From the NCBI GenBank assembly GCA_020847675.1, contig JADLBN010000206.1, positions 1 to 35,365 on the forward strand: a stretch of 35,365 nucleotides of DNA, read 5' to 3'. This stretch comes from Burkholderiales bacterium. Its GTDB lineage: Bacteria > Pseudomonadota > Gammaproteobacteria > Burkholderiales > Casimicrobiaceae. Each line of letters begins with the position of its first letter. The first letter of the stretch is position 1. The translations under genes were made by a program, and so were the position numbers. Below, piece after piece: positions 26,346 to 34,621 of the stretch. Under the pieces are notes generated by a model. That model was not told where the DNA came from. It did not search any database and worked only from the letters and a program-made list of their open reading frames with translations.

Positions 26346-26977
26346 GACACCGGTCCCGAAGGCGTGAGTCCGTGCGACGCGATCGCGACAACGATCACCC
26401 TCGCGAGCCCGTCGGCCTCGCGGCGAAACGACGCGGGGTCGAACGTCTCGGTGACGCCGGTCCACGCGAGCCGGTTCCCTTCCACGTCGAAGAGCGAGGT
26501 CTCGATCGTCGCGATGCGCGACTGCGTAACGATCGGCTGGGCGGCCCAGCCGCCGTACCAGCCCCACCAGCCCGGCCCGACGGCGGCCATCGGCATCATC
26601 GCCGTCCGCACGTCGGTTTCGGTCCGCACCCCGCGAAAGTGCACCAGCATCAGCCCGTCGGCTCCCGAGCGCCGGACGCCGTCCTTCATCTCGGCCTCGG
26701 TCAGCGTCCCGTCGGGGAGGAAACGGTAGCCCTGGAGGCCCGCGACGCCGACGGTCGAAAGCCTCGCAGCCACGACGTCCTCGAACACGCGCCGCTGCGT
26801 GAGGTCGCCGCCCACCGTCACCACGAGCACCTTGGTGAATGGCGCCTTGCGCACCGAGGGATCGAACCACGAGTCGCGCATCGTCGTCGACGCGCAGGCC
26901 GCGAGCGCGACGGCCGCGCCCGCGACCAGGACTGCGCGCGCGACGGCGGAACCGGCGGCCGGCGACTCTGCTCGCAT
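26342..26977 (-). CDS. putative lipoprotein (DUF4136-like)
   Basis: Lipoprotein of 211 residues. The signal peptide ends in LAAC with Cys28. WFDPSVRKAPFTKVLVVTVGGD is followed by a conserved RR(V/T)(F/W)(E/D) element, then GADGLMLVHFRGV and a tryptophan/glycine-rich insertion (GPGWWGWYGGW). The C-terminal part, IATIETSLFDVEGNRLAWTGVTETFD, resembles DUF4136-type lipoproteins that end with a strand pair of this kind. It is coupled to its downstream paralogue by a four-base ATGA overlap and lies 13 bases downstream of the enoyl-CoA hydratase gene. Function is unknown. Confidence 0.78.
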   Translation of the reverse strand: MRAESPAAGSAVARAVLVAGAAVALAACASTTMRDSWFDPSVRKAPFTKVLVVTVGGDLTQRRVFEDVVAARLSTVGVAGLQGYRFLPDGTLTEAEMKDGVRRSGADGLMLVHFRGVRTETDVRTAMMPMAAVGPGWWGWYGGWAAQPIVTQSRIATIETSLFDVEGNRLAWTGVTETFDPASFRREADGLARVIVVAIASHGLTPSGPVS

Positions 26978-26990
26978 CGCGCGCGGCGCC

Positions 26991-27767
26991 TCAGCGGTTG
27001 CGGAACGACGGCTTGCGCTTCTCGACGAACGCGCGCATGCCTTCCTTCTGGTCGTCGAGCGCGAAGGTCGCGTGGAACTCGCGTCGCTCGAACAGCAGGC
27101 CTTCGGCGAGCGAGGACTCGTAGGCGCGATTGACCGCCTCCTTCACCTTCATGACCACCGGCAGCGAGAACGACGCGATCTGCCCGGCGACCGCGAGCGC
27201 CTCGTCGAGGAGCCGGTCCGCGGGGACGACGCGCGACACGAGGCCCGCCCGCTCCGCCTCCGCGGCATCGATCATGCGGCCGGTGAGGCACCAGTCCATC
27301 GCCTTCGCCTTGCCGACCGCGCGCGGCAGGCGCTGCGTGCCGCCGAACCCCGGCATCGTGCCGATGGTGATCTCGGGCTGGCCGAACTTCGCGCTGTCGG
27401 CGGCGATGATGAAGTCGCAGGCCATCGCGAGTTCGCAGCCCCCGCCCAGCGCATAGCCCGCGACCGCCGCGATCACCGGCTTCCGCGTGTAGCGCACCGC
27501 TTCCCAGTTGCGCGAGATGTAGTTGTCGCCGAGCACCTTCGCGTAGCTCCACTCGGCCATCGCGCCGATGTCGGCGCCCGCGGCGAAGGCCTTGGCGCTG
27601 CCCGTGATCACGATCACCGAGATGTCCGGATCGGCGTCGTAGCCTTCGAGGGCGGACTTGATCTCGTCGGCGATCGCGTCGTTCAACGCATTGAGGCGCT
27701 GCGGCCGGTTGAGCGTGACGATCGCGACGCGACCGCGCGTTTCGGTGAGGAGATTCTCGTAGGCCAT
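26991..27767 (-). CDS. enoyl-CoA hydratase (crotonase family)
   Basis: Crotonase-fold hydratase of 258 residues, predicted to hydrate 2-enoyl-CoA in beta-oxidation or aromatic-acid degradation. Catalytic glutamates Glu112 ([13 protein letters not shown]) and Glu132 ([19 protein letters not shown]) are 20 residues apart, as in bona fide hydratases. The oxyanion hole lies in [10 protein letters not shown] and [17 protein letters not shown] and the [21 protein letters not shown] end are typical. The ATG at 27767 gives the standard N-terminus ([22 protein letters not shown]). It is a single gene, not part of a larger fatty-acid operon in this window, and close to PaaF/FadB-like short-chain hydratases. 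Confidence 0.94.
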   Translation of the reverse strand: MAYENLLTETRGRVAIVTLNRPQRLNALNDAIADEIKSALEGYDADPDISVIVITGSAKAFAAGADIGAMAEWSYAKVLGDNYISRNWEAVRYTRKPVIAAVAGYALGGGCELAMACDFIIAADSAKFGQPEITIGTMPGFGGTQRLPRAVGKAKAMDWCLTGRMIDAAEAERAGLVSRVVPADRLLDEALAVAGQIASFSLPVVMKVKEAVNRAYESSLAEGLLFERREFHATFALDDQKEGMRAFVEKRKPSFRNR

Positions 27768-28004
27768 GACGGGCGGATGGGGGGCGACTCGGGGGCGCCG
27801 CGTTCGGGCGCGGGGTTGCCATGATAACGCGAGGAGCGCCCGCGGCCGGGATCCGGGTTCGTCGCCGATCCGCCGTGCTCACGCCACCGGGGAGCCGATC
27901 CGTCGCAAGGCCCTCGCCCCGCCCGCGCCGGAGGCGGACAGTGGCGCCACCTCGCGGTCCGCGCGAGCGCGGCACCGGGCGCAGTCATCCGGGCCGATCC
28001 AACC

Positions 28005-28010
28005 GAGGAG
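28005..28010 (+). promoter_or_regulatory. Shine-Dalgarno GAGGAG fixing the LytTR gene start
   Basis: GAGGAG seven bases before the ATG at 28018. It supports the start that begins with a signal peptide over the longer open frame from 27766. Confidence 0.75.
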
Positions 28011-28017
28011 ACACGCC

Positions 28018-28509
28018 ATGGTCGCACGCCAACTCACGCTCACTGCCGGGGCCGTGTTCGCCGCCGCGCTGGCCGGTACCTCTGCCGCGCTCGCCGAGCC
28101 GCCGCCGGATACTCCGGTCATGCTGAAGGCCTTCTCGCTGTACGAACAGGGTCCCGAGCACCTCCGCCGCTTCGTGTTCCGCACGCGCATGATCTACGAG
28201 CTCGACGTGATGCAGGTCGTCAAGGCCTACGACGCAGCGCGTCGCGCGAAGGCGGCCGCCGAAGGGGGCCGGGAAACCCGCGTCGTGACCGCGGACAAGG
28301 AGTCGCTCATCCGCCGCCCGATCAAGGAACTGATCGACGAACTCGATCCGCACGGTTTCTGGCAGATCCATCGCGGCACGCTGGTCAACGTCAACGCGAT
28401 CGCCGGCGTGCAGCGCGACATCGGAGGACACCTGCGCGTGCGCGTGAAGGGGCGCAGGGAGACGCTCGCGGTGAGCGAGCCCTACCACGGCCTGTTCAGG
28501 CAGATGTAG
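28018..28509 (+). CDS. signal-peptide-bearing LytTR-domain protein
   Basis: Protein of 163 residues with an unusual make-up. The first 26 residues (MVARQLTLTAGAVFAAALAG then TSAALA) look like a classic Sec signal peptide with an ALA|E cleavage site. A short helical region follows (about 35-82). The C-terminal part (about 86-163) is a LytTR DNA-binding domain of the Burkholderia/Ralstonia response-regulator type: RVVTADKESLIRRPIKELIDELDP, FWQIHRGTLVNVNAI, and a final LAVSEPYHGLFRQM. No receiver domain precedes it. The usual aromatic 'YF.AEDKYT' strand before TRVVT is degenerate (AAAEGGRETRVVT). VSEPY has Glu where relatives commonly have Arg. The strong GAGGAG supports this start. It could be exported, membrane-tethered, or a decayed regulator with a mis-predicted leader. 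Confidence 0.82.
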   Translation: MVARQLTLTAGAVFAAALAGTSAALAEPPPDTPVMLKAFSLYEQGPEHLRRFVFRTRMIYELDVMQVVKAYDAARRAKAAAEGGRETRVVTADKESLIRRPIKELIDELDPHGFWQIHRGTLVNVNAIAGVQRDIGGHLRVRVKGRRETLAVSEPYHGLFRQM

Positions 28510-28606
28510 ATCCGCCGCGACCGCAGGCGCAAAGGATCGTCCGGTCGCAACCGGCCTTCGGGTCGCCCACGTCGGGCGCCTGCGCTGCCGGTGGGCTGCG
28601 ACGGAA

Positions 28607-28813
28607 TCAGCCGGGCGCCGCGACGTCCTCCCGCGCTGCGGCGATCGCCTGCGCGAGAACCTCGGCGTCGCCGACGTGGTTCGCGAGCAGCAGCACGAGC
28701 TTCGCGTTCATCATCGCGCTCTGCGCGTCGTCGAGCCCACGGTGCGCAGCGATCAGCCGCTCGTAGAACAGGTCCGGTTCGGTCAGGCGGGTTTCGGTGC
28801 GAAGCTCGCTCAT
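28607..28813 (-). CDS. DUF2783-domain small protein
   Basis: Small protein of 68 residues of the DUF2783 type: RLTEPDLFYERLIAAHRGLDDAQSAMMNAKLVLLLANHVGDAEVLAQAI is its whole conserved core. The family is recurrently encoded next to FAD-dependent aromatic monooxygenases, as here, 13 bases after the monooxygenase stop. A role as a subunit or stability partner of that enzyme is inferred from this pairing only. The ATG at 28813 is the natural start (MSELRTETRLTEPD); an open frame to 28861 adds unlike sequence. Confidence 0.85.
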   Translation of the reverse strand: MSELRTETRLTEPDLFYERLIAAHRGLDDAQSAMMNAKLVLLLANHVGDAEVLAQAIAAAREDVAAPG

Positions 28814-28826
28814 GCGACCTCCCGGT

Positions 28827-30470
28827 TCATGCCATCGCCGTCGCGCGCGCCAGCGCGCCACGCACCGCCGCGAGGTCGAACGCGCGCCAGCGCGCGCACA
28901 CGTGCTGGTCCGGACGGAACAGGTAGCAGGTGCCAGGCGTCGCCGCGTACCGCGAGGCGACGAGGCCCTCGGTGTCCTTCACGGCGACGGCCCCCGGCGC
29001 CGCAGGCGCGTCGACCTGCACGACGTGCACCGGGACCGCTCCGCGGGCGAGCGCATCCACTTCGCCGCCCGGGAGCGGCCCGAACGCGAGCAGCGTGAAC
29101 CCGCGCTCGAGATGGCGCAGCAGCCAGTCGCCTTCGGGTCCGCGCACCGGGGCGTCCGCGGCAGGCGCGCCGGGCACCATGGCGCCGGCGCCACGCGGAA
29201 AGTCGTCGTCGCGGTCGGGCGTGTTGAGCGGCGAATCGGCGAGCACGGCGGGCGTCGAGAGGCGCCCGCTGTTCACCAGGCTGCGGGCGAACGGGTGGCG
29301 CTTCGCGAGCTGCAGCACCGCGTCGCGGAAGGTGCGCGAGGCGGCGCTCTTCGGCGTGATGAAGTCGGTCGAGCGCGTCGACGCGGCCAGGTTCTCGTCG
29401 GCGGCGCGGGTGCGTTCGTGATCGTAGCTTTCGACCAGCGCGTCGGGCGCCTTGCCCTCGATCACCAGCGCGAGCTTCCAGGCGAGGTTGTCCGCGTCCT
29501 GGAAGCCGCTGTTGGCGCCGCGCGCGCCGAACGGCGACACGACGTGCGCCGCGTCGCCCGCGAACAGCACGCGGGCGTGGCGGAAGCGCTTCATGCGGCG
29601 GCACTGGAACGTGTAGACGCTCGCCCACTCGATCTCGTAGCGCGCGTCGGGGCCGAGCATCGCCGCGAGGCGCGGCAGGATCCGCTCGGGCTTCTTCTCG
29701 AGGTCGGGATCGGCATCCCAGCCGAGCTGGAAGTCCACGCGCCACACGTCGTCGGCCTGCCGGTGCAGGAGCACCGACTGCCCGGGATGGAACGGCGGAT
29801 CGAACCAGAACCACCGCTCCGGCGGAAACTGCGACTGCATGTGGATGTCCGCGATCAGGAAACGGTCGCGGAAGAGCTGCCCCTCGCTCTCGAGCCCGAG
29901 CAGGTGCCGCACGGGGCTGCGCGCGCCGTCGCAGGCGACGAGCCACGAGCAGGCGATCGTGTACGCGCCTTCGGGCGTCTCGACCGTCACGTCGACGCGG
30001 TCGCGTCCGGGACGAACGCCCGTGACCCGGTTCTTCCACCGGATCTCGACCCCTCGCACCTGCGCGGCGCGAGCCACGAGCGCTTCCTCGAGGTGGTACT
30101 GCTGCAGGTTGACCATCCCCGGACGGTGGTGGCCGCGCTCGTGCACCAGTTCGAACTGGTAGACGAGATCGTCGCGGTGGAACACCTTGCCGGTGTTCCA
30201 GCCCACGCCCTTCGTGCAGACCGCCTCCGCGCACCCCAGCCGGTCGAGGATCTCGAGCGAGCGCTTCGAGTAGCAGATCGCGCGCGAGCCGACGCTCACC
30301 GTGTCGTCGTCGTCGAGCACGACCACCGGCACGCCCTTCGTGCCGAGGTCGATCGCGAGCGCGATGCCGACCGGTCCCGCGCCGACGACGACGACCGGCC
30401 GGAGCGAGGGCGCGGCATCCTGGTCCGGCGTGCGCGCGTAGGCATAGCGGGGTTGCGTGTAGGTCTTCAC
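28827..30470 (-). CDS. class A FAD-dependent aromatic monooxygenase (MhpA/PheA/UbiH-type)
   Basis: Flavoprotein hydroxylase of 547 residues. The FAD ADP-binding motif GAGPVG lies at residues 30-35. The NAD(P)H/FAD DG motif is in WLVACDGARSPVRHLLG, and the GD motif in VLFAGDAAHVVSPFGARGANSGFQDADNLAWKLALV. RAICYSKRSLEILDRLG and FDPPFHPGQSVLLHRQ match the 3-(3-hydroxyphenyl)propionate hydroxylase / phenol hydroxylase group. The C-terminal thioredoxin-like domain ends in TPGTCYLFRPDQHVCARW. It is predicted to hydroxylate a substituted aromatic acid with NAD(P)H and oxygen. The start is GTG without a clear ribosome-binding site. It is followed by the DUF2783 partner. Confidence 0.92.
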   Translation of the reverse strand: MKTYTQPRYAYARTPDQDAAPSLRPVVVVGAGPVGIALAIDLGTKGVPVVVLDDDDTVSVGSRAICYSKRSLEILDRLGCAEAVCTKGVGWNTGKVFHRDDLVYQFELVHERGHHRPGMVNLQQYHLEEALVARAAQVRGVEIRWKNRVTGVRPGRDRVDVTVETPEGAYTIACSWLVACDGARSPVRHLLGLESEGQLFRDRFLIADIHMQSQFPPERWFWFDPPFHPGQSVLLHRQADDVWRVDFQLGWDADPDLEKKPERILPRLAAMLGPDARYEIEWASVYTFQCRRMKRFRHARVLFAGDAAHVVSPFGARGANSGFQDADNLAWKLALVIEGKAPDALVESYDHERTRAADENLAASTRSTDFITPKSAASRTFRDAVLQLAKRHPFARSLVNSGRLSTPAVLADSPLNTPDRDDDFPRGAGAMVPGAPAADAPVRGPEGDWLLRHLERGFTLLAFGPLPGGEVDALARGAVPVHVVQVDAPAAPGAVAVKDTEGLVASRYAATPGTCYLFRPDQHVCARWRAFDLAAVRGALARATAMA

Positions 30471-30555
30471 CGTGGAACGCCGTGGCGGGAAGGACGGCGC
30501 GCCGCACTCGATCCGCGCGTCGAACCGGGAGCGCTCCCGCCTGCTCGCTGCGGCT

Positions 30556-31509
30556 TCATCCTTCCAGCGCCTCCCACATCTCCTTGTCGCGCTGCGCGGT
30601 CCAGATGCGCGGGTCGGGGTAGCGGGTCGCCTCGTCGTAGGCGCGCGAGACGTCGAACGGCAGGCAGTGGTCGAAGATCACCCAGTGACCGAAGCGCGGC
30701 TTCAGCCGGTCGTAGGTCTCGCGATAGACGCTCCTCAGGTCCTTGCCTGCGCGCGCACCTTCCTTCACCGCGCCGAACATCGCGGTGATGAACGCGCGCG
30801 TGCCATCGAGCCCGGCCTTCACCTGCGCCGGGTCGGTCAGCGCCGCGCCGCGTCCGGGCACGAGCTTTTCCGGCTTCAGCGCCGCGATCGCGTCGAGCGT
30901 CGCGGGCCACTCGGACAGGTAAGCGTCGCCGGTGTAGGGCGTCGCGTCGTACTCGACCAGGTCGCCGGAGAACAGGATGCGCTCGTCCGGCAGCCACACG
31001 ACCGTGTCGCCCTTGGTGTGGCCGCGCCCGAGTTGCAGGATCTCGACCCGGAGCTTGCCCATCCACATCGTCATGCGTTTGTCGAACACGATCGTGGGCC
31101 AGGTGAGCCCGGGCACCGACTCGACGGCGCGGAACAGGCGCGGGAAGCGCTCGATCTCGCTCTTCATGTCCGCTTCGCCGCGTTCGACGATGAGATCGTA
31201 GGTGTCGCGGCTCGCGATCACCTGCCGAGGCGCGTAGCCCGATGCGCCGAGGACGCGCACCGCGTGGTAGTGCGACAGCACCACGTACTCGATCGGCTTG
31301 TCGGTGACGGTGCGGATGCGCCGGATCACGTCCTGCGCCATCACCGGGGTCGCCTGCGTGTCGATCACCATCACCGCGTCGTCGCCGATCACGATGCCGG
31401 TGTTCGGATCTCCCTCGGCGGTGTAGGCGAAGGCGTGGTCGGAGAGGCGGTCGAACGAGACCTTCTTCTCCTCGACGTCGGCGTGCGACGCGAACTTCTT
31501 CGGGTTCAT
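30556..31509 (-). CDS. metallo-beta-lactamase-fold hydrolase with atypical metal motif
   Basis: MBL-fold protein of 317 residues. NTGIVIGDDAVMVIDTQATPVMAQDVIRRIR and the beta-lactamase core LGRGHTKGDTVVWLPDERILFSGDLVEY are clear, the latter with a metal His164 and an Asp in SGD. The first metal motif is YVVLSHYHAVRVLG, so the usual HxHxDH reads H80-x-H82-x-V84-R85. The second-metal Asp and His are replaced. No signal peptide is seen at the ATG 31509. It lies between the TRAP transporter and the aromatic monooxygenase genes, so the substrate may be a lactone, thioester or ester in that pathway; this is inference. Confidence 0.9.
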   Translation of the reverse strand: MNPKKFASHADVEEKKVSFDRLSDHAFAYTAEGDPNTGIVIGDDAVMVIDTQATPVMAQDVIRRIRTVTDKPIEYVVLSHYHAVRVLGASGYAPRQVIASRDTYDLIVERGEADMKSEIERFPRLFRAVESVPGLTWPTIVFDKRMTMWMGKLRVEILQLGRGHTKGDTVVWLPDERILFSGDLVEYDATPYTGDAYLSEWPATLDAIAALKPEKLVPGRGAALTDPAQVKAGLDGTRAFITAMFGAVKEGARAGKDLRSVYRETYDRLKPRFGHWVIFDHCLPFDVSRAYDEATRYPDPRIWTAQRDKEMWEALEG

Positions 31510-31563
31510 GGTCCGGATTCCTGCGAAAGCGACGAATCGAGCATAGCACCTGCGCGGCGCGAT

Positions 31564-31596
31564 CCGATGGGCGCCCCGCCGCGGGACGCCCATCGG
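31564..31596 (-). terminator. strong hairpin after dctP
   Basis: Left arm 31564-31578 and right arm 31582-31596 form a 15-bp stem with a 3-base loop. The single non-Watson-Crick pair is G-U in the minus-strand RNA and C-A in the plus-strand RNA. It begins 15 bases past the dctP stop. No T-tract follows, so it may act as a transcript-stabilising stem or a factor-assisted terminator between dctP and the MBL gene. A TATGCT -10-like sequence follows on the same strand. Confidence 0.6.
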
Positions 31597-31610
31597 CACG
31601 CGCGATCCGG

Positions 31611-32645
31611 TCAGCCGCCGTACTTCTTCAGCAGCGCCCTCGCGTCGTCGTAGAGCGCCTTGCCGTTCGCACCCTTGGCGCCGACTTCGGCGATCCAGTC
31701 GGCCACCACCGGTTCGCAGGCCTTCTGCCAGCGCGCGTACTCGGCGGCCGAGACGGTGTCGAACACGCCGCCGGCGTCGCGCGCGATCTTGATGCCGGGC
31801 ACCGTCGTGCCGTCGAACACCTTGCCGATGTGCCTGGAGAACTCGAGCCCGACGTTGGCGTCCAGGATCTTCTTCAGGTCCGCGGGCATGCCGTCGTACT
31901 TCGCCGGATTCATCGCGAGCACGAAGATCGAGTTCGACATCTTCGGCACCCCGGGCGCGGTGTCGAGGTGGTATTTCGTTACCTCCTGGAGCTTGATCGC
32001 CGGCGCGACCTCCCACGGCACCATCGCCCCGTCGATGACCGACTTCGCCAGCGCCTCGGTCACCTGCGGAATCGGCATCTGCACCGGAGCAGCGCCGATC
32101 GCGGTGAGGAACTTGGTGCCGATCCGGGTCGGCGCGCGCACCTTGAGGCTCTTGATCTCCTCGAGCGTGGTCACGCGCTTGTTCGAGAAGTGGAGGAGCG
32201 ACCCGTCGTGCACGTGCGCCGCGAGGAGCTTCACGCCGCGGAATTCGTCCATCGAGTTCTTGTGGATGTAGTCCCACAGGGCCGGGCTGCCGGTCTCGGC
32301 GTTCATGGTCATGAACGGCAGCTCGAACACCTCGGACTTGGAGAAGCGTCCGGCCTGGTAGGTCGGGATGGTCCAGATGATGTCGGCCACCCCGTCGCGC
32401 GCCTGGTCGAAGAGTTGCGGCGGCGTGCCGCCCAGTTGCATCGACGGGTAGAACTGGCACTTGATGCGCCCGCCGGACTCCTGGCCCAGCTTCGCGCACC
32501 AGGGCTCCAGCACCTGGGCCTGGATCGTCCCCTTGGCGGACAGGAAGTGGTGGATGCGCAGCGTGACGTCCTGGGCGGACGCGGAGGTCGCGGCGGCCGC
32601 GGCGAACGCGCCGGCGACGACGATGGCGATACGGGCGGGCTTCAT
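31611..32645 (-). CDS. dctP: TRAP transporter solute-binding protein DctP
   Basis: Periplasmic receptor of a tripartite ATP-independent transporter, 344 residues. A signal peptide (MKPARIAIVVAGAFAAAAATSASA, cut before QDVTL) precedes the DctP fold. LRIHHFLSAKGTIQAQVLEPWCAKLG is the first strand/helix. FYPSMQLGGTPPQLFDQARDGVADIIW and the FELPFMTMNAE region shape the pocket. LKVRAPTRIGTKFLTAIGAAPV holds the conserved arginine that salt-bridges ligand carboxylates. The ATG follows AGGAGGT, a strong site fitting a protein needed in excess over its permease. The ligand is probably an organic or aromatic acid. Confidence 0.94.
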   Translation of the reverse strand: MKPARIAIVVAGAFAAAAATSASAQDVTLRIHHFLSAKGTIQAQVLEPWCAKLGQESGGRIKCQFYPSMQLGGTPPQLFDQARDGVADIIWTIPTYQAGRFSKSEVFELPFMTMNAETGSPALWDYIHKNSMDEFRGVKLLAAHVHDGSLLHFSNKRVTTLEEIKSLKVRAPTRIGTKFLTAIGAAPVQMPIPQVTEALAKSVIDGAMVPWEVAPAIKLQEVTKYHLDTAPGVPKMSNSIFVLAMNPAKYDGMPADLKKILDANVGLEFSRHIGKVFDGTTVPGIKIARDAGGVFDTVSAAEYARWQKACEPVVADWIAEVGAKGANGKALYDDARALLKKYGG

Positions 32646-32685
32646 GGGGCTACCTCCTGGTGGGCGCGGGTTTCCCCGCTGCGGG

Positions 32686-34011
32686 TCAGCGCTTGAACGT
32701 GTGGACGAGGATGAGCGAGAGAACCGGAAAATACACCAGCAGCGCGATGCGCAGGGCATCGGAGACCAGAAACGGGACCACGCCCTTGAACGTCTCGGTC
32801 AGCGGGACGTCCCGGGCCAGGCGGTTGATGATGTAGACGTTGAGGCCCACCGGAGGGTGGACCAGCCCGATCTCGACCACCATCAGCGCAAGGATGCCGA
32901 ACCAGATCGACTTGTCCTGATGCGGCATGCCCCAGAAGTCGAGCCCCATCACCACCGGGTAGAAGATCGGGATCGTGAGCAGGATCATCGCGAGCGAGTC
33001 CATCACGCAGCCGAGCACGATGTAGATCGCGAGGATCATCACCATCACGAGGAGCGGCGACAGGCCGGAGCCCTTGACCCACGCCGCGAGTTCGCCCGGA
33101 AGCTGCGACAGCGCGAGCGTCGCGTTCAGCATGTCCGCACCGAGCAGCACGAGGAAGATCATCGCGGTCGCCTGCGCGGTGCCCGCCGCGCTCTCGACGA
33201 GCCCCTTCGTCCGCATTCCGCCAACGATCGCGAGGATGCCGCAGGCGGCCGCGCCGATGGCCGCCGCTTCGGTCGGGTTGGCCCAGCCCCCGTAGATGCC
33301 GACGATCACCACGACGAAGACGAGGAGCACCGGCAGCACCTCGGCCAGCGCCTTGAGCCGCTCGCCCCAGGGCACCGTCGGCCCGGCCGGTCCCGCGGCC
33401 GGACGCCAGGTCACGATCAGTTTCACGACCAGCATGTAACCCAGCATCGCGATCACGCCCGGGATCACCGCCGCCATGAAGAGCTTGCCGATCGACTCCT
33501 CGGTGAGGATCGCGTAGATCACGAGCGGCACCGATGGCGGGATCATGATCCCGAGCGTCCCGCCCGCCGCGAGCGCGCCGGTGGAGAGGGAACCCGAATA
33601 GCCGAAGCGGCGCAGTTCGGGCAGCGCCACCTGGCCCATCGTGGCCGCGGTCGCGAGCGAACTGCCGCAGATCGCGCCGAATCCCGCGCACGCTCCGATC
33701 GCCGCCATCGCCACGCCGCCGCGCAGGTGCCCGAGGAACGCCGACACGAAGCGGAACAGCGATCGGGAGAGGCCGCCGTGGGTCGCGAACTGCCCCATCA
33801 GGAGGAACAGCGGGATCACGACGAGATCGTAGTTCGACAGCCTCGCGTAGGCGAGATTCTTGAGCGAGGCGAGAAGCGCGGTGGGGTTGCCGGTGAGCGC
33901 GACGTAGCCGCCGGCGCCGCACAGGAACATCGCGATGCCGATCGGCACGCGCACGACCATCAGCGCGAGCATGATCGCGAACAGGATGCCGCCGAACGCG
34001 GTTCCGCTCAC
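32686..34011 (-). CDS. dctM: TRAP transporter large permease subunit DctM
   Basis: Polytopic inner-membrane permease of 441 residues with about 12 hydrophobic helices. DctM landmarks include GVAMAAIGACAGFGAICGSSLATAATMGQVALPELRRFGYSGSLSTGALAAGGTLGIMIPPS, with its substrate/sodium-site GSS and PPS elements, VIYGIY-like VGIYGGWANPTEAAAIG, and C-terminal GLVHPPVGLNVY. Co-transport with sodium is expected. The GTG start overlaps the dctQ stop (GTGA); the open frame beyond is a shadow of dctQ. It lies 40 bases before dctP. Confidence 0.95.
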   Translation of the reverse strand: MSGTAFGGILFAIMLALMVVRVPIGIAMFLCGAGGYVALTGNPTALLASLKNLAYARLSNYDLVVIPLFLLMGQFATHGGLSRSLFRFVSAFLGHLRGGVAMAAIGACAGFGAICGSSLATAATMGQVALPELRRFGYSGSLSTGALAAGGTLGIMIPPSVPLVIYAILTEESIGKLFMAAVIPGVIAMLGYMLVVKLIVTWRPAAGPAGPTVPWGERLKALAEVLPVLLVFVVVIVGIYGGWANPTEAAAIGAAACGILAIVGGMRTKGLVESAAGTAQATAMIFLVLLGADMLNATLALSQLPGELAAWVKGSGLSPLLVMVMILAIYIVLGCVMDSLAMILLTIPIFYPVVMGLDFWGMPHQDKSIWFGILALMVVEIGLVHPPVGLNVYIINRLARDVPLTETFKGVVPFLVSDALRIALLVYFPVLSLILVHTFKR

Positions 34012-34550
34012 CGGGTCCTCTCCGCCGGCCGCGCCGCGGCGCCGGCCAGGATCGCGCAGCGGTAGCCGCCGGAGACCGCGAGGAGCACGAAACTCGGGAC
34101 CATCAGTCCCTGCGCGATCCAGACCGGGATGCCGAGGATCGCCGAGGTCACGCCCGACTCGTGCACGGACCACGCGCCCGCGCCGGTGCGCCAGGCGATC
34201 AACGCGCCGAAGGCCGCGACGAGGAGCGACCCGAACGAGTCGAGCGCCGCGACGATCCGCGGCGGCAGGTTGTGGGTGAAGAAGTCGACCTTGACGTCGC
34301 CGCCGGCGAGGTGGCAATAGGCGAAGAAGGTCGCCGCCGCGAACGCCGCGCACATCTCGAGCAGTTCCACGTCGCCGGGCACCGACCACGCCCAGAGCTT
34401 CCGGCCCACGATGGACACGATCTCCATTGCGACCAACCCGACGAACACGAGGCCCCCGGCCACCGCGAAGGCGCGCGTGAGCGCGAGCAGCGCGCGGCCG
34501 CAACGACCGTACGCGGCGGCGTGTCCCGCCGCAACAGGCGGTTCCTGCAT
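34008..34550 (-). CDS. dctQ: TRAP transporter small permease subunit DctQ
   Basis: Small permease of 180 residues with four predicted membrane helices (LTRAFAVAGGLVFVGLVAMEIVSIVG, VELLEMCAAFAAATFFAYCHL, IVAALDSFGSLLVAAFGALIAW, and GIPVWIAQGLMVPSFVLLAVSG). The pattern AYCHLAGGDVKVDFFTHNLPPR between helices 2 and 3 is characteristic of DctQ. It forms the fixed scaffold half of the DctQM carrier. The ATG at 34550 follows GAGGAGG. It is the first transporter gene in the order Q-M-P and overlaps dctM by four bases. Confidence 0.92.
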   Translation of the reverse strand: MQEPPVAAGHAAAYGRCGRALLALTRAFAVAGGLVFVGLVAMEIVSIVGRKLWAWSVPGDVELLEMCAAFAAATFFAYCHLAGGDVKVDFFTHNLPPRIVAALDSFGSLLVAAFGALIAWRTGAGAWSVHESGVTSAILGIPVWIAQGLMVPSFVLLAVSGGYRCAILAGAAARPAERTR

Positions 34551-34621
34551 GCGCCTCCTCCTACCCGACGGCGCGTCGTCCGCGCGCCTCGTCAGCCGGC
34601 GCCAGGCGGCGCCCGGCCGAA

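Noticed and set aside
27768-28017. Receiver domain upstream of the LytTR region lost by a frameshift
   Set aside because: No frame here shows a receiver-like sequence (no DD, D or K motifs); the region is non-coding in character.
28797-30788. 663-residue plus-strand open frame
   Set aside because: It lies opposite the aromatic monooxygenase, is arginine/alanine-rich and lacks any domain; it is a high-GC antisense shadow.
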